Shown here: positions 17,141 to 27,071 of the stretch, piece after piece
How positions within the stretch are numbered: position 1 is the first letter of the stretch
How the letters are laid out: every line of letters starts with the position of its first letter
The notes under the pieces: model-generated
What the model saw: the letters and a program-made list of their open reading frames with translations, nothing else
Database searches by the model: none
Told to the model about the DNA's origin: nothing
Program-made: the position numbers and the translations under genes
Origin: Pseudomonas fluorescens
GTDB lineage: Bacteria > Pseudomonadota > Gammaproteobacteria > Pseudomonadales > Pseudomonadaceae
Length of the DNA stretch: 64,000 bases
NCBI RefSeq assembly: GCF_001902145.1
Contig: NZ_MRST01000023.1
Location: 310,001-374,000, forward strand
Direction of reading: 5' to 3'

Positions 17141-18250
17141 TCAGGAGCCTTTGTTGCCTTTTTCATGCGCCGGGTCGTAGACCTTGGTCAGGTCACCGCC
17201 CAGGCGGAAGGTCTTGAACGGTTGCATGCCATGCTTGCGTTCGATCACCTCCGGGGCGCAGGTGTAGAGGGTGCAGAAGGGCTCAAGCCAGGCAAATTTC
17301 ATGTCTTCCTTGAGGTCCTTCATGTCCTGCTCTTTGCCGTTCTTCTGTTCGAAGATGTCCGGATCTTTCACCCCCGCCAGCACCTTGTCACCCAGGCGCT
17401 TGAGCGCGCTGTTGTTTTCCTGGCGCAGGTCCACGCCGTTGACCAGAGCAAAACTGGCGATCATCGACAGCGGCGGCAGCGCGTAGTTGTGGTACGACAG
17501 GGCGCGCTGCTGGCGCTTCAATTCGTTCGGCAGGAAACCCTGATCATCGACCTGGTTCACGCCGACCTTGTATTCCTTCACCGCCCAGTCAAACAGGTCG
17601 CGGCGGTTGGTGGCGATGGACGTTGCCATCACCGACCAGGCGGCCCAGTAGGAGTGGTTGTTGGTTTTTTCCAGGGGCAGGTTGTCCCAGTCGCTCACCA
17701 CCTGGTCGGCCAGCTTGTTGAACCAGGCTTCGATTTGCTGGGCTTCCTGCGGGTGCTTGGCCAGCGGCTGCGACTCGGAGAACTTCAAGCGCACATAGGC
17801 CGAGGCCATGCTGCCCAATGCCCATTTGCGCATGGATTTGCCGGTGTGGTTGAAGTCCTTGGACATCAACGCATCCGCCTTTGCCCACGACACCAGCCAG
17901 TTGAGCGTGCATTCGAGCTGCTCCGGGCGACCGTCACGCATGAACTGCATCACGCGCTTGCTGGTGTCTTTTTCCAGCTTGGTGATGTCGGCGGTGCTGT
18001 CGCGAAAGGCTTTTTCCGACTGCACATTCAGAGTCGAACGGGCCTTGTCGGAGCCTTCGTATTTGCTGCGAAACTGCAACGGCCCGGTGTAGGGCGTTGG
18101 CATGCTGTCGCAATCATTCTTGAAGTCGCCGGTCTTGAACGCTTCGATCGGTGCGAAATATCCCTGGGGTGGACGCAGTGGCGCCGCTGCATTGACGGAA
18201 CCTGCGAACATGGCCAGGCCCAGCAGGCCAGGGAGCAATAACTTTTGCAT
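17141..18250 (-). CDS. algL: Alginate lyase AlgL
   Basis: A 369-residue periplasmic polysaccharide lyase (PL5 family) that cleaves mannuronate-rich alginate by beta-elimination and clears stray polymer from the periplasm. The signal peptide [21 protein letters not shown] is followed by [12 protein letters not shown]. The conserved [12 protein letters not shown] motif carries active-site residues. GAGGTTACTT lies just before this ATG, so the 22-codon longer frame is not used. It follows algX after 8 nt. Confidence 0.96.
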   Translation of the reverse strand: MQKLLLPGLLGLAMFAGSVNAAAPLRPPQGYFAPIEAFKTGDFKNDCDSMPTPYTGPLQFRSKYEGSDKARSTLNVQSEKAFRDSTADITKLEKDTSKRVMQFMRDGRPEQLECTLNWLVSWAKADALMSKDFNHTGKSMRKWALGSMASAYVRLKFSESQPLAKHPQEAQQIEAWFNKLADQVVSDWDNLPLEKTNNHSYWAAWSVMATSIATNRRDLFDWAVKEYKVGVNQVDDQGFLPNELKRQQRALSYHNYALPPLSMIASFALVNGVDLRQENNSALKRLGDKVLAGVKDPDIFEQKNGKEQDMKDLKEDMKFAWLEPFCTLYTCAPEVIERKHGMQPFKTFRLGGDLTKVYDPAHEKGNKGS

Positions 18251-18258
18251 AAGTAACC

Positions 18259-19716
18259 TCACTTCCCGAGTTGGGCGGTCTGCTGACCACCGCTTGGGAA
18301 TACGTTGCGTGTGCAAATTTTCGCTTCAACCTTCTGCGCCGCAGCGCCCGCTTCAGGGCCCTGCACTTCCACGGCCAGCAAGTTCTGCGAGGCCCAGTCT
18401 TCATCGGTGCGCAGTTCAAAGGCGAAACGCCCGTCTGTATCGGATGTTTCGGGTTTCTCGATCTTGATGTCCTCGTGGCGCCCGTTCATGTACCAGAGGG
18501 TGGCTTGCAAGGTTTTCACCGACGGATCGGCGAAGCGGATATCCACCTGGTGGTTGGCGTTGCGCAGGTCTCTGTTCGCGCTGTTGACCATCAGTTCGTT
18601 TTTGCCCGGTTTGAGCGTGGTGCTGGCCGACATCTGCGCGGTCTTGCCTTCGCAGCCGTTGTCGAGCAGCGCCATCATCTGGCGGTAGATGGTTTCCTGG
18701 TCGAGGCGGTACAGCGGCGAGAACTCCCAGATCAGGATCTTCGGTGGGCTCTTCTGGAATTCATCGCTGCCCAGGTACTGCAGCATCGAACCTTCCAGGC
18801 CACCGCCGGGGAAGGCAACGTTGAGGATGTCGGCGCCGATCTCCTCTTCCAGGAAGCCAGCGAAGTTGTAGTTCTTGCCACTGTGGCTGGTGCCCACCAG
18901 GGTGATCTGCGGGTTGCCCGAATCGCTGAACAGGTCGCCGTCACCGGCTTCGCCCTTGGGCTCGGTGGTGAACTGGTCCATGTACTGGATCGCGTAGCTG
19001 GTGCCGCACAGTTGCCCGGCCATGTTGTGCAGGGTGCCGGTCTTGCCCATGCGGCCCGAGCGCTTGGTCTCGAATTCACGCTTGGGAATCTCGGCATATT
19101 CCGGCATTTGCTTGACCTTGGCGGCGACGATTTTTGCGGTGCGCTGGGCGCCGTATGGGGTCCAGTGCTGGTCGCCACGGAAGTAGAAATCGTGGGCCGG
19201 CAACTCATCCGGCAGTTGCTCGTTGGTCAGCGGCGACAGGTCTGGCACCACGTAGCCCATCTTGGCGAAACGACCGAGCATGCTCTTGTAGTTGGTCAGG
19301 GCCTTGTCGAAATCGTACCTGGCCTTCTCCTCGGGGTTGAGCTTGTTGCGGTTTACCAGGCCACGGGTTGGCTGGTACACCACCACCAGTTCCACGCCCT
19401 TGCTCTTGAACGCATCGTGCAACTGCTGCATGCGCTTGTAGCCGGCCGGGGTGGTGTCGAACTCGGTGCGCAGGTCTTCCTGGGTACGGAACAGCCAGTC
19501 GCCCTGGGCTTGCACCAGGGTAGTGAAGTTCTGCTGATAGCGCGTGGTGTAGTTCTTCGCGTCATGGGCGGCCGGGCACAGGCTGCAGCAGGGTTCGGCA
19601 GTGAAGGTGGGTGCTTTCACTTCATCGGCGCGCACGCCCTGGCTGGCCGCTAGCAGGCCGAGGGTCAGACCCGAAAGGCTCAGCAGTTTGATCATGTGTG
19701 GGTGCATAAGGGTCAT
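18259..19716 (-). CDS. algX: Alginate O-acetyltransferase / secretion scaffold AlgX
   Basis: A 485-residue periplasmic protein with a signal peptide ending near [10 protein letters not shown]. Its SGNH-like domain has [14 protein letters not shown] (Asp/His) and [11 protein letters not shown] (Ser), and a C-terminal carbohydrate-binding module starts around residue 350. In P. aeruginosa it acetylates alginate and bridges the secretion complex with AlgK. The first ATG has AGGA six bases before it; internal Met codons 4 and 8 are possible. It starts 2 nt after the algG stop. Confidence 0.95.
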   Translation of the reverse strand: MTLMHPHMIKLLSLSGLTLGLLAASQGVRADEVKAPTFTAEPCCSLCPAAHDAKNYTTRYQQNFTTLVQAQGDWLFRTQEDLRTEFDTTPAGYKRMQQLHDAFKSKGVELVVVYQPTRGLVNRNKLNPEEKARYDFDKALTNYKSMLGRFAKMGYVVPDLSPLTNEQLPDELPAHDFYFRGDQHWTPYGAQRTAKIVAAKVKQMPEYAEIPKREFETKRSGRMGKTGTLHNMAGQLCGTSYAIQYMDQFTTEPKGEAGDGDLFSDSGNPQITLVGTSHSGKNYNFAGFLEEEIGADILNVAFPGGGLEGSMLQYLGSDEFQKSPPKILIWEFSPLYRLDQETIYRQMMALLDNGCEGKTAQMSASTTLKPGKNELMVNSANRDLRNANHQVDIRFADPSVKTLQATLWYMNGRHEDIKIEKPETSDTDGRFAFELRTDEDWASQNLLAVEVQGPEAGAAAQKVEAKICTRNVFPSGGQQTAQLGK

Positions 19717-19718
19717 CC

Positions 19719-21272
19719 TCAGTCCTGCATTTCGGTCTGGCGTTCGACGGGGTCGATCAGCACGGCTTTCTGCTGGCGTACCAGCAGGTCGAGAATTTCT
19801 CCCTGGCGCTCGCCAAGAATGCCGTTGAAGCTGATGCCGCTGGATTTGGTCGGCGCCAGCATCGACACGCGATACAGCTCGATACTCAACGGCGAATCGA
19901 TGGACAGCGGCCCGCTGCCGTTACCCGCCAGTTCACCGCCGACCACGATCAGCGACACCTTGGCATCGAACGGGTCGAGGGCGATGTCGCGGTCGGTGTC
20001 GGTCAAGTCCTTGATGTGGCCGTACACGCCGGTCAGCCCGTTGGCCATGGCGACGTTCTCGTAAAGCTTGATGTTCACGCTGTTGCGCACGCGGATACCG
20101 TGACGACGGTTGGCCACGACCTTGTTGCCCCACAGCAGGTTGTCACCGCTCTCATAGAGGGTGATGCCGTCGGTGTGGTTGCGGTAGATCTCGTTGTCGG
20201 CGATCAGGTTGTTGACGCTGTTACGGTCGATCACCAGGCCTGAAAGCTTGTTGTCGTAGCTGCGGTTGTTGAAGATGAAGCTGTCGTTCACTTCCCGGGA
20301 AATGATGATGCCGTGCTTCTTCTTGGTGCCGTAGACGGTGTTGTCGGCGATGATCAAACCGTGGGAACGGTCATGGGGGTCAATGCCGTAGACGATGTTG
20401 TCTTTGTAGGTATTGCCTTTGATCACGAAGCCCGTGGTCTCGTAGCAGTAGAAGCCGTACCACATGTCCGAAAACTCGGAGTCGATGATCCAGCCGGTCG
20501 GTTCCGAGCGCTTGAGCACCTTGGCCATGTTCGGCGTGTATTGGGAAATACTCACCCCGTACGACTTACTGTTGGCGTAGCCGAAGCTGGCCATCTTGGT
20601 CTTGGAGATATAGGTCTCGGTGCCGCCCCAGGCCAGCAGGAACGGGCGGAATTCCTTGGCCGACTTGAACAGCGCCGGGCCGTTGGTTTTTTCATCCCAG
20701 CCGGTGACCTTGGTGTCACGCACGAACAGTTGGCCGTCGTTGATCAAAAACGAGCCGGCTTGTTGGGACAGGCGCAGTTCCTGGGTGTTCTTGTCGATAT
20801 CGAGGATGCCTTTACGGCCCACCACAATCGGCAACTTGGCCAGGAACACGCCCGGTGACGTTTCGCTGAAGTATTGCTTGGGCACCTTGCCCAGCAGGTC
20901 CTTGAGATTCATGTAGCCGTCGTCGACGAAGATCGCCTGGGGAATGCCATGCTGGCGCACCACCCATTCGGCCATCTTGTTATCGCCGCCGATAAAGTCC
21001 TTGAGCGCGTCTTCCTGCATCATGCGGCGGATGCTGACTTTGCCGGCTTTGGTCTTGACGATTTTCTTTTCCATGGCCGCGGCGGTGTAGCCCGACAGGT
21101 CGGGCAGCGCCGGCTTGGCCATTTCCAGCGGGGCGGTGGGCGGGCTGGAGATGGTGTAGGTCTTGGCCTGTTGCAGTTCCTTGGCGATGGTCGGCGCCTT
21201 GGCCGCCGTATCGGCAAACGCTGTGGCGCTGGCCATCAGCATTGCCGCGACGAGTAGGCTTTGAGCATTCAT
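19719..21272 (-). CDS. algG: Mannuronan C5-epimerase AlgG
   Basis: A 517-residue periplasmic protein with signal peptide MNAQSLLVAAMLMASATAFA and a right-handed parallel beta-helix shown by regular repeats (NNRSYDNKLSGLVIDRNSVN, NEIYRNHTDGITLYESGDN, NKVVANRRHGIRVRNSVN). The catalytic DPHDRSHG motif is present. It converts mannuronate to guluronate in the polymer and protects it during export. The start chosen gives a clean signal peptide; the frame extends five codons further upstream. Confidence 0.96.
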   Translation of the reverse strand: MNAQSLLVAAMLMASATAFADTAAKAPTIAKELQQAKTYTISSPPTAPLEMAKPALPDLSGYTAAAMEKKIVKTKAGKVSIRRMMQEDALKDFIGGDNKMAEWVVRQHGIPQAIFVDDGYMNLKDLLGKVPKQYFSETSPGVFLAKLPIVVGRKGILDIDKNTQELRLSQQAGSFLINDGQLFVRDTKVTGWDEKTNGPALFKSAKEFRPFLLAWGGTETYISKTKMASFGYANSKSYGVSISQYTPNMAKVLKRSEPTGWIIDSEFSDMWYGFYCYETTGFVIKGNTYKDNIVYGIDPHDRSHGLIIADNTVYGTKKKHGIIISREVNDSFIFNNRSYDNKLSGLVIDRNSVNNLIADNEIYRNHTDGITLYESGDNLLWGNKVVANRRHGIRVRNSVNIKLYENVAMANGLTGVYGHIKDLTDTDRDIALDPFDAKVSLIVVGGELAGNGSGPLSIDSPLSIELYRVSMLAPTKSSGISFNGILGERQGEILDLLVRQQKAVLIDPVERQTEMQD

Positions 21273-21286
21273 GGCGCAGGCTCCCA

Positions 21287-22777
21287 TCAGAATTTCCAGA
21301 CCACGTCGACAAACGCGCGGTGCATGTAGGAGTCGACCTGGCTGCCATAGGCATCGCCGGGCTTGAACACGCCGGCACGCAAACGCACCAGGGCTGACGG
21401 TTCGTCGATCGACTGGCTCAGCGCCGCAGGCAGCAGGCCTTTCTTGAAGTACTTGGTGACCACCAGGTCCATCTCTTGGCCGAGGTCTTTCTTGCCGTCT
21501 TCAAGGGGCAGGGAGGTGCTGGAGAGGATCGCGCCGGTGACGTCGTCGGTGTTGTTCTGCACCGCGTCGATGCCGTTGCTGCCCACCGGCTTGTTGCCGT
21601 CCACGCGCCAGAACTTGTGGTACACCAGGCTGGCGTCGTAGTCCTCGCGCAGCTGCCAGGAACCGAACAGGCTCATGGACTGCATGTTGTTCATCTCGCC
21701 GCGAAACGCTTCACCGAAGCGATGCACGCGCGACTGGGTGCCGGTCCAGTTCGAACGGTTGCTTTGCAGGCCGTTCTGCTCGTACTCGGCACTGGCACGC
21801 GAATAGGCCGCGCCCACTTGCCACTGCGGGTCCAGGCGCAGGCGCACACCGATGTCGGTGGCCCAGCCGCTAAGATCATCGCTGCGCTTGGCGTTGGTGG
21901 GGCGAGTGCCGTCGGCGTTCAGGGCGTTGACCTTGTCGCGGTCGCCGCGCATGCCGGTGATGCTGGCCCAGTAGTTGACCGTGTTGGTGTTGCGCCAGTT
22001 GTAGGCGTCGCTGTTGGCTTCGATGCCCAGCCAGGTCAGGTCGCCGTTTTCGCGCTTGTCCAACGGGTCGCTGGCGACACCTGGTTCGGCGTAGTCGAGC
22101 TTGCCGTCGTCATGGGTGTGGTGGCCGCGCAGGCCGATCCACTGGCCCGGCGTCCACTGGTAGGCGGCGTCGGCGTAGAAGTGCTGGCGGTCCTTGTCGA
22201 CCGGCGACAGTTCCTTGAGGTCGGTGCGGTATTCGCTGAAACGTTCGGCAGCGCCGACATTGGCCTTGAGCAGGGTGGTGTCGAAGGTCCAGTTCAGCGC
22301 TTCGATGTTGGTGTCGCGCCACTGGCCGTCGTCATTGCGCAGGCGCTGGCGGCCGAACTTGAGGATCTCGCCGGGGTAGGGCGTGAAGCCGCTGTAGCCG
22401 ACCCAGAACTCACGCAGGGCCAGGTAGTTTTTCTTGGCCTTGCGGTCGTCGTTGCTCGACTGCTGCTCGGTGGTGTCATCGGCCGACTGTTGCAGGGTGT
22501 CGGTCTCGATGATGTCGCTGGACACCACTGCCTGGCCCATGGCGTAGGCGCTCCACGCGCCGCTTTCGCCGTAGATCCAGGGGCGCAGGTCGAGGCCGAT
22601 GCCGTTGACGTCGCCGCCTTTCTGGGTACCGAGGTCGCGGTCGTCTTCGGACTGCGCGGTGGCTTTGACTTCCAGGCCGAAGTTCTTGGCTTCGGTGAGC
22701 GCGGCCAGGGTCGGGCACGACCACAGCAGGGCGAAGGACAGGCCGATGCCGGCCTTCACGAATGGGTTGAGCTTCAT
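21287..22777 (-). CDS. algE: Outer-membrane alginate export porin AlgE
   Basis: A 496-residue protein with a signal peptide (residues ~1-26, ending [10 protein letters not shown]), alternating beta strands throughout and a C-terminal aromatic end (VDVVWKF) typical of outer-membrane barrels. P. aeruginosa AlgE is an 18-stranded anion-selective channel for alginate. The arginine- and aspartate-rich repeats ([15 protein letters not shown]) fit the charged pore. The start overlaps the algK stop by 4 nt (ATGA), so translation is coupled. Confidence 0.96.
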   Translation of the reverse strand: MKLNPFVKAGIGLSFALLWSCPTLAALTEAKNFGLEVKATAQSEDDRDLGTQKGGDVNGIGLDLRPWIYGESGAWSAYAMGQAVVSSDIIETDTLQQSADDTTEQQSSNDDRKAKKNYLALREFWVGYSGFTPYPGEILKFGRQRLRNDDGQWRDTNIEALNWTFDTTLLKANVGAAERFSEYRTDLKELSPVDKDRQHFYADAAYQWTPGQWIGLRGHHTHDDGKLDYAEPGVASDPLDKRENGDLTWLGIEANSDAYNWRNTNTVNYWASITGMRGDRDKVNALNADGTRPTNAKRSDDLSGWATDIGVRLRLDPQWQVGAAYSRASAEYEQNGLQSNRSNWTGTQSRVHRFGEAFRGEMNNMQSMSLFGSWQLREDYDASLVYHKFWRVDGNKPVGSNGIDAVQNNTDDVTGAILSSTSLPLEDGKKDLGQEMDLVVTKYFKKGLLPAALSQSIDEPSALVRLRAGVFKPGDAYGSQVDSYMHRAFVDVVWKF

Positions 22778-24294
22778 AGGGATTCCTCGCCGTCTTCTTC
22801 TTGCAGGGCGTGCAGTTGCAGCGTGCTTTGGACCAGGGTGCCGCGGGCGGCCAGTTCCTGTTGCACCAGGCGTTGGCCTTCGGCGCGTTGCGCAGGCGTC
22901 AGCGGCGCTTCGAGCTGAGTGGCCAAGTCATTGGCTTCTGGCGTGTTCTGGGCCTTGGCCAACTGGCTGAAGACATAGGCGTTCAACGGGTCGGGCTTGG
23001 TGCCCTTGCCTTGGGAAAACAGTTGGGCAATGGCGAAGTCGGCGCTGTTCTGGCCGTTGCGCGCAGCGGTCAGCAGGTGGTCCAGGGCTTTTTGCGGGTA
23101 GACCTTGCCCAGGTAGCCACGGCGGTAGATCTGGCCGAGGTAGTAATCGGCGGCCACTTCACGACCCACGGCTTTCTCGAAATGCGCCTCGGCGGCCTTG
23201 GCGTCGGCGGGCACCCACTTGCCTTCGTAATAGAGTTTGCCCAGCAGCAATTCGGCGCGTGGCTGGTCGGCGGCGCGGCCGTTGTCGAGGTACTTCATCA
23301 TCTGGTCGACGTCACCCAGCTCCGGGAAGTCGTAGAGCAGTTGCGCCAGGCTGACCCAGGAGGCCGGGTAGCCGGGGGCGATTTTTTCCAGCAACGCCTG
23401 GGCGGTTTTCTCGTCCGGAGTACCAAGGCTGGCATCGCCGAGTACGCGGGCCACGCTGTCGACGCGCTGGGCGGTGACGGTGCCGCGACTGTAGCCGGCT
23501 TCCATTTGCTTGAGCAGTTCGGCCTGCTTTTCCGGCGCGGCTTGTTTCTGATAGACCGTGGCCAGCTCGACGTAGCAGATATCGGTGGTATTCAGCGCGG
23601 CTTTGCAGATGCGCTCGACATCATCCAGATGCTGGTCGTACGTGTTCTGGGTGCGATACAGCAGCACCTGGGCCAGCCCCGCTTCCGGGTAACCCGCCGC
23701 CTGCCATTGGCTGATCTGCTGTTGGGCGCTCACGTTGGGAAAGCTGTGTGGGTATTGCAGGTACAGCATCGCCAGCGGGATCAAGGTATTGCCTTCGCCA
23801 TTGGCAAAGGCTTTTTTCAGCAGGCTTTCGGCTTCATGGTGTTCGGCCTCGGTGGCGCCGGGCTTGGCCGCCAACAGGCGACCCAGGCGTGCCTGGGCAC
23901 GCGGCGAGGTGTCTGCCGCCGCACGGTAGGTGGCTTCGGCCTGCTTGATTTGCGCTGGGTCGCGGGTGCCCACCTGGATATCGGCCAGGCCCACCTGGGC
24001 CTCGCTGTAGCCCAGTTGCGCCAGTTGCTGGTAATTCTGCTGCGCGGTGACGGTGTCGCCACGCTTGAGGGCTTCGTTGGCCAGGCGCTGGTCGGGCAGG
24101 CCGGCGCACCCGGCCAACGAGATTGCCAGTGCCAATGTGCACACAGAACCAATGTGGGAGCGGCGGTTCGACGCTTCGACTTGCTCGCGAAGAGGCCCTG
24201 TCAGTTGATGCATGTGTTGGCTGACACACTGCTTTCGCGAGCAAGCCCGCTCCCACAGGGATTGTGGTGTTTTTGAGAGAGTCATCACAGGCAT
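22774..24294 (-). CDS. algK: Alginate export lipoprotein AlgK (TPR/Sel1), with REPIN-derived N terminus
   Basis: A Sel1/TPR-repeat outer-membrane lipoprotein that positions AlgE and contacts AlgX. The mature part starts at [18 protein letters not shown], as in known AlgK, after the lipobox LAISLAGC (Cys 63). The frame continues upstream through a 105-bp REPIN (35 codons, in frame) to an ATG 9 nt after alg44. The signal helix therefore begins only near residue 50, whereas AlgK signals normally start at the N terminus. Alternative starts are ATG codon 28 or GTG codon 51; the latter leaves too short a signal. Export may be reduced. The mature domain looks intact. Confidence 0.9.
   Translation of the reverse strand: MPVMTLSKTPQSLWERACSRKQCVSQHMHQLTGPLREQVEASNRRSHIGSVCTLALAISLAGCAGLPDQRLANEALKRGDTVTAQQNYQQLAQLGYSEAQVGLADIQVGTRDPAQIKQAEATYRAAADTSPRAQARLGRLLAAKPGATEAEHHEAESLLKKAFANGEGNTLIPLAMLYLQYPHSFPNVSAQQQISQWQAAGYPEAGLAQVLLYRTQNTYDQHLDDVERICKAALNTTDICYVELATVYQKQAAPEKQAELLKQMEAGYSRGTVTAQRVDSVARVLGDASLGTPDEKTAQALLEKIAPGYPASWVSLAQLLYDFPELGDVDQMMKYLDNGRAADQPRAELLLGKLYYEGKWVPADAKAAEAHFEKAVGREVAADYYLGQIYRRGYLGKVYPQKALDHLLTAARNGQNSADFAIAQLFSQGKGTKPDPLNAYVFSQLAKAQNTPEANDLATQLEAPLTPAQRAEGQRLVQQELAARGTLVQSTLQLHALQEEDGEESL
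24153..24257. repeat. REPIN inserted within the algK coding frame
   Basis: Left half TGTGGGAGCGGCGGTTCG... and right half CGAGCAAGCCCGCTCCCACA are inverted. The left arm carries an extra ~15 bp (TCGAAGCGTCGAACCG on the minus strand) compared with the standard arm. The whole element is 105 bp, a multiple of three, and has no stop in the algK frame. It lies just 5' of the segment encoding the algK signal peptide. Confidence 0.9.
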
Positions 24295-24302
24295 GTCCTC
24301 GC

Positions 24303-25469
24303 TTACAGACCGTGAGCCATGGCTTTGTCGATCAGCCAGTTCAGGGTTGGGCCACGGTCGCTGGTGACTTCCACCGGGCGGCCGGCGTAGGTGCTGTCCA
24401 GCGGTGCGTCAGGCTTGATCTGCACGCGGATGTCGGAGGACAGGTCGGCGCTGTTCAGGCTGGTGCTGCTGACGATGGTGCCGGTGCGCACCTGTTCTTC
24501 GTCGGCGACCTGGAAGCTCACCTGCGTACCTGGGCGCACATCACCGAACTGGCGATAGCTGAAGCGCGCTTCCACATTGGCCTCGCTGCCACGTGGCACC
24601 AGTTGGAAGATCACATCACCCTTGCTGGCATACTGGCCGTCGGCGACCAATTGCTGGGCTACGACGCAATCGCAGGGTGAGGTCAGGGTACCGGTCATTT
24701 GCTTGCCGAACAGTTCTTCGACCTTGGCCGGTTGCAACTGGTCTTCGTCCAGGTGGCCCTTGAGCACATCGAGCATGCTGGTGCTGAACGTCGCCAGCGG
24801 CGCGCCCTTGGCTGCTACCGAATCACCCTTGAGCAGGCTTTGCACGGTGCCGTCACGGGGCATGGTCACGTTCATGCCCGGTACGCTGACGAGGCCGGCC
24901 TGGGCGTGGCTGACGAAGTACATGCCGTAGAGCGACTTGACCACAAAACCGAAGGCCGCCAGGCCCACCAAAAAGATCGCCAGGCTGAAGGTCACGGCAC
25001 GCAGACGACCGAACGCGGTCATGCCGCTGCCGCCGTCCTTGACCTTGCGTGCCTTGGTGAAGTTGTCGCGTTGCAGGGTTGCCAGCACGTCGCCCATGGT
25101 CACGATATCGCCGGACAGGTGCGAAGTGATCAGGTGGCGCAGGGTGGAAATGTCCTGGGCATCGAGGTTCTGGAACTGGCAGCCGGTGCGGCCGGTCTGG
25201 CGGTCGTAGGAGCGAATCTGCAGCTCCACGTCCATGGCCAGGCCGAGGTTATCGATCACGAACTGCAGGCGGCCCTTGTGCACTTGGCCGATGGTGAGCG
25301 GCTGGGTGGCGGTGAAAGCCAGGCCGCCGGCGGACAGGTCGATAACCTTTGCTTCGGTCGGCGTGCGGTCGTTGTTGAAGAAGCGCAGCTTGGCCGGGAT
25401 TTTGACCCGGGCGTGTTGGCGCTGGGCTTCGGATTCGTGGACAACGTTGGCGTTTACTTGGCTGTTCAT
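24303..25469 (-). CDS. alg44: Alginate co-polymerase / c-di-GMP receptor Alg44
   Basis: A 388-residue inner-membrane protein. The N-terminal PilZ domain carries R17, R21 (QRQHARVKIPAKL) and D44, S46 (DLSAGGLAF), the c-di-GMP-binding residues at the same positions as in P. aeruginosa. One membrane helix follows (about residues 155-175), then a periplasmic HlyD-like domain with lipoyl-type segments (CDCVVAQQLVADGQYASKGD). It activates Alg8 when c-di-GMP is bound. AGGAAC lies before the ATG, and the gene lies 37 bp after alg8. Confidence 0.96.
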   Translation of the reverse strand: MNSQVNANVVHESEAQRQHARVKIPAKLRFFNNDRTPTEAKVIDLSAGGLAFTATQPLTIGQVHKGRLQFVIDNLGLAMDVELQIRSYDRQTGRTGCQFQNLDAQDISTLRHLITSHLSGDIVTMGDVLATLQRDNFTKARKVKDGGSGMTAFGRLRAVTFSLAIFLVGLAAFGFVVKSLYGMYFVSHAQAGLVSVPGMNVTMPRDGTVQSLLKGDSVAAKGAPLATFSTSMLDVLKGHLDEDQLQPAKVEELFGKQMTGTLTSPCDCVVAQQLVADGQYASKGDVIFQLVPRGSEANVEARFSYRQFGDVRPGTQVSFQVADEEQVRTGTIVSSTSLNSADLSSDIRVQIKPDAPLDSTYAGRPVEVTSDRGPTLNWLIDKAMAHGL

Positions 25470-25506
25470 AATGTTCTAGTTCCTAGTTAATTCAGGCTTG
25501 GCAGGG

Positions 25507-26988
25507 TCAGACCATCATCAGCAACACGGCAACGAAGATGCTGCCGGCGGAGAAGGTCATGGTCCGAGACGACCAGGTGTTGAACCAACGTTGAAAGCTG
25601 GCCAAATCGCGGGTCAGTTTGGTGTCCTGGCGGGTCCAGGACTGTTGATCAAGGCGGAAGAACACGTAGATCTTCACCAGCGCGCCCATGATCTGGTTGT
25701 AATAAAGAATCAGCGGGTAGGCCGGGCCGATCTTGTGGCCGGAGCACGACAACAGCAGGGTGAGGATCAGGCGGGTGATGCCGATCCACAGCAGGTAAAC
25801 CAGGATGAACGCACCGCCGTACTTGAAGGTGGCGATCATGGCCACGGTCAGGCCGAGCAGGGAGGTCCACATCGACACGCGCTGGTCGAACAGCACCACG
25901 CTGGTGAACAGGCCGAGGCGACGCATGCCCAGGCCGAGCGCGCGGGAGTTCTGGCGCAGGTTGTTGCCGTACCAGCGGAACATCAACTTGCGGCTGGCCT
26001 TGATGAAGCTCTTTTCGGGCGGGTGTTCCACGGTGTTGATCGCGGCATCCGGCACGTAGAAGGTGTCATAGCCCAGGCGCATCAGGCTGAACCAGCTGGA
26101 CTTGTCATCCCCGGTGAGGAACTTGAAGCGGCCCAGGCGCCAGTGTTGCAGCGAGTCGCTTTCCACGTCGGCGATAAAGCCTGGGTCTGTCACCACGCTG
26201 GCGCGGAACACCGACATGCGCCCGGTCATGGTCAGCACGCGCTTGGACAGGGCCATGGAGCACATGTTGATGTGGCGTTGGGCAAAGCGCAGTTTGTGCC
26301 ATTCGCTCATGATGTAGCCGCCGCGCACTTCACAGAATTCGTTGGTGGTCAGGCCACCGACATTGCCGAACAACTGGAACCACGGCACGGTCTTGCGCAC
26401 TACGCCTTCGGCCAGCACGGTATCGCCATCGATCACGGCAACCACGGCGCGGTCGTCCGGCAGGTGACGGGAAATAGCGCGGAAACCAAACGCCAGGCCG
26501 TCACGCTTGCCGGTACCGGCGATACGCACGAAGTCGAGCTTGACGTGAGCCGGCGGGTTGAGCTTTTCCCAGAGGCTCTTGACCAGCAGCTCATCGGACA
26601 TTTCCACCAGCGAGCAGACCACGGTGGTAGGGAAGCCACAGTCGATGGCTTCGCGAATCACCGAGCTGTAGACCTGGGCGGTGGTCAGCGCGTCGATACG
26701 AAAACTGGTGACCATCAGGAACACGTGGGACGGGTCGGCGGCCTTGCCCAGCTTGCGCACTTTGCGGCGCAGGTGCGGGTACACCACGTACAGGAACAGC
26801 ATGCCGCGAAAGAAATGCGTCGCGCCCATCGAGTAGCGCCAGATACCCACGGCACCAATCAGGAAAATAAAATTCTTCGATTGCGAATCGAAGGTGCTCG
26901 CCGGCAACAGCAGGGCGAGACCCATCAACAGGCTGAGAAAGAACAGCCAGCCGGCCGATTGCAGAAATACATGTTTTAACTTGGACAT
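25507..26988 (-). CDS. alg8: Mannuronan synthase Alg8
   Basis: A 493-residue GT2 glycosyltransferase (P. aeruginosa Alg8 has 494) that polymerises GDP-mannuronate at the inner membrane. There are two N-terminal membrane helices (~10-65) and C-terminal helices from ~370. The catalytic core shows VIDGDTV (DxD type), ESDSLQHWR and the Q/RxxRW-like [20 protein letters not shown] is taken as the start, with weak ribosome-binding context. A 15-bp perfect hairpin lies in the gap from algD. Confidence 0.96.
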   Translation of the reverse strand: MSKLKHVFLQSAGWLFFLSLLMGLALLLPASTFDSQSKNFIFLIGAVGIWRYSMGATHFFRGMLFLYVVYPHLRRKVRKLGKAADPSHVFLMVTSFRIDALTTAQVYSSVIREAIDCGFPTTVVCSLVEMSDELLVKSLWEKLNPPAHVKLDFVRIAGTGKRDGLAFGFRAISRHLPDDRAVVAVIDGDTVLAEGVVRKTVPWFQLFGNVGGLTTNEFCEVRGGYIMSEWHKLRFAQRHINMCSMALSKRVLTMTGRMSVFRASVVTDPGFIADVESDSLQHWRLGRFKFLTGDDKSSWFSLMRLGYDTFYVPDAAINTVEHPPEKSFIKASRKLMFRWYGNNLRQNSRALGLGMRRLGLFTSVVLFDQRVSMWTSLLGLTVAMIATFKYGGAFILVYLLWIGITRLILTLLLSCSGHKIGPAYPLILYYNQIMGALVKIYVFFRLDQQSWTRQDTKLTRDLASFQRWFNTWSSRTMTFSAGSIFVAVLLMMV

Positions 26989-27012
26989 AAGCGTCATCCG
27001 CAAGGGGAGGAG

Positions 27013-27059
27013 GTTTCAGGCTGCAAGCGCTGGGGATAAAGACACTTGCAGCCTGAAAC
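27013..27059 (-). other. Strong intercistronic hairpin between algD and alg8
   Basis: Arms GTTTCAGGCTGCAAG (27013-27027) and CTTGCAGCCTGAAAC (27045-27059) are a perfect 15-bp inverted repeat with a 17-nt loop. It lies 12 bp after the algD stop and 24 bp before the alg8 start. No T-run follows, so it is not a classic terminator. It could protect the algD mRNA end, act as a processing site, or partly attenuate transcription. Confidence 0.85.
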
Positions 27060-27071
27060 TTGCCGTTGCTG

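Noticed and set aside
21476..24276. Long plus-strand frames opposite algE and algK
   Set aside because: Shadow frames of real minus-strand genes, with no family motifs and improbable composition.
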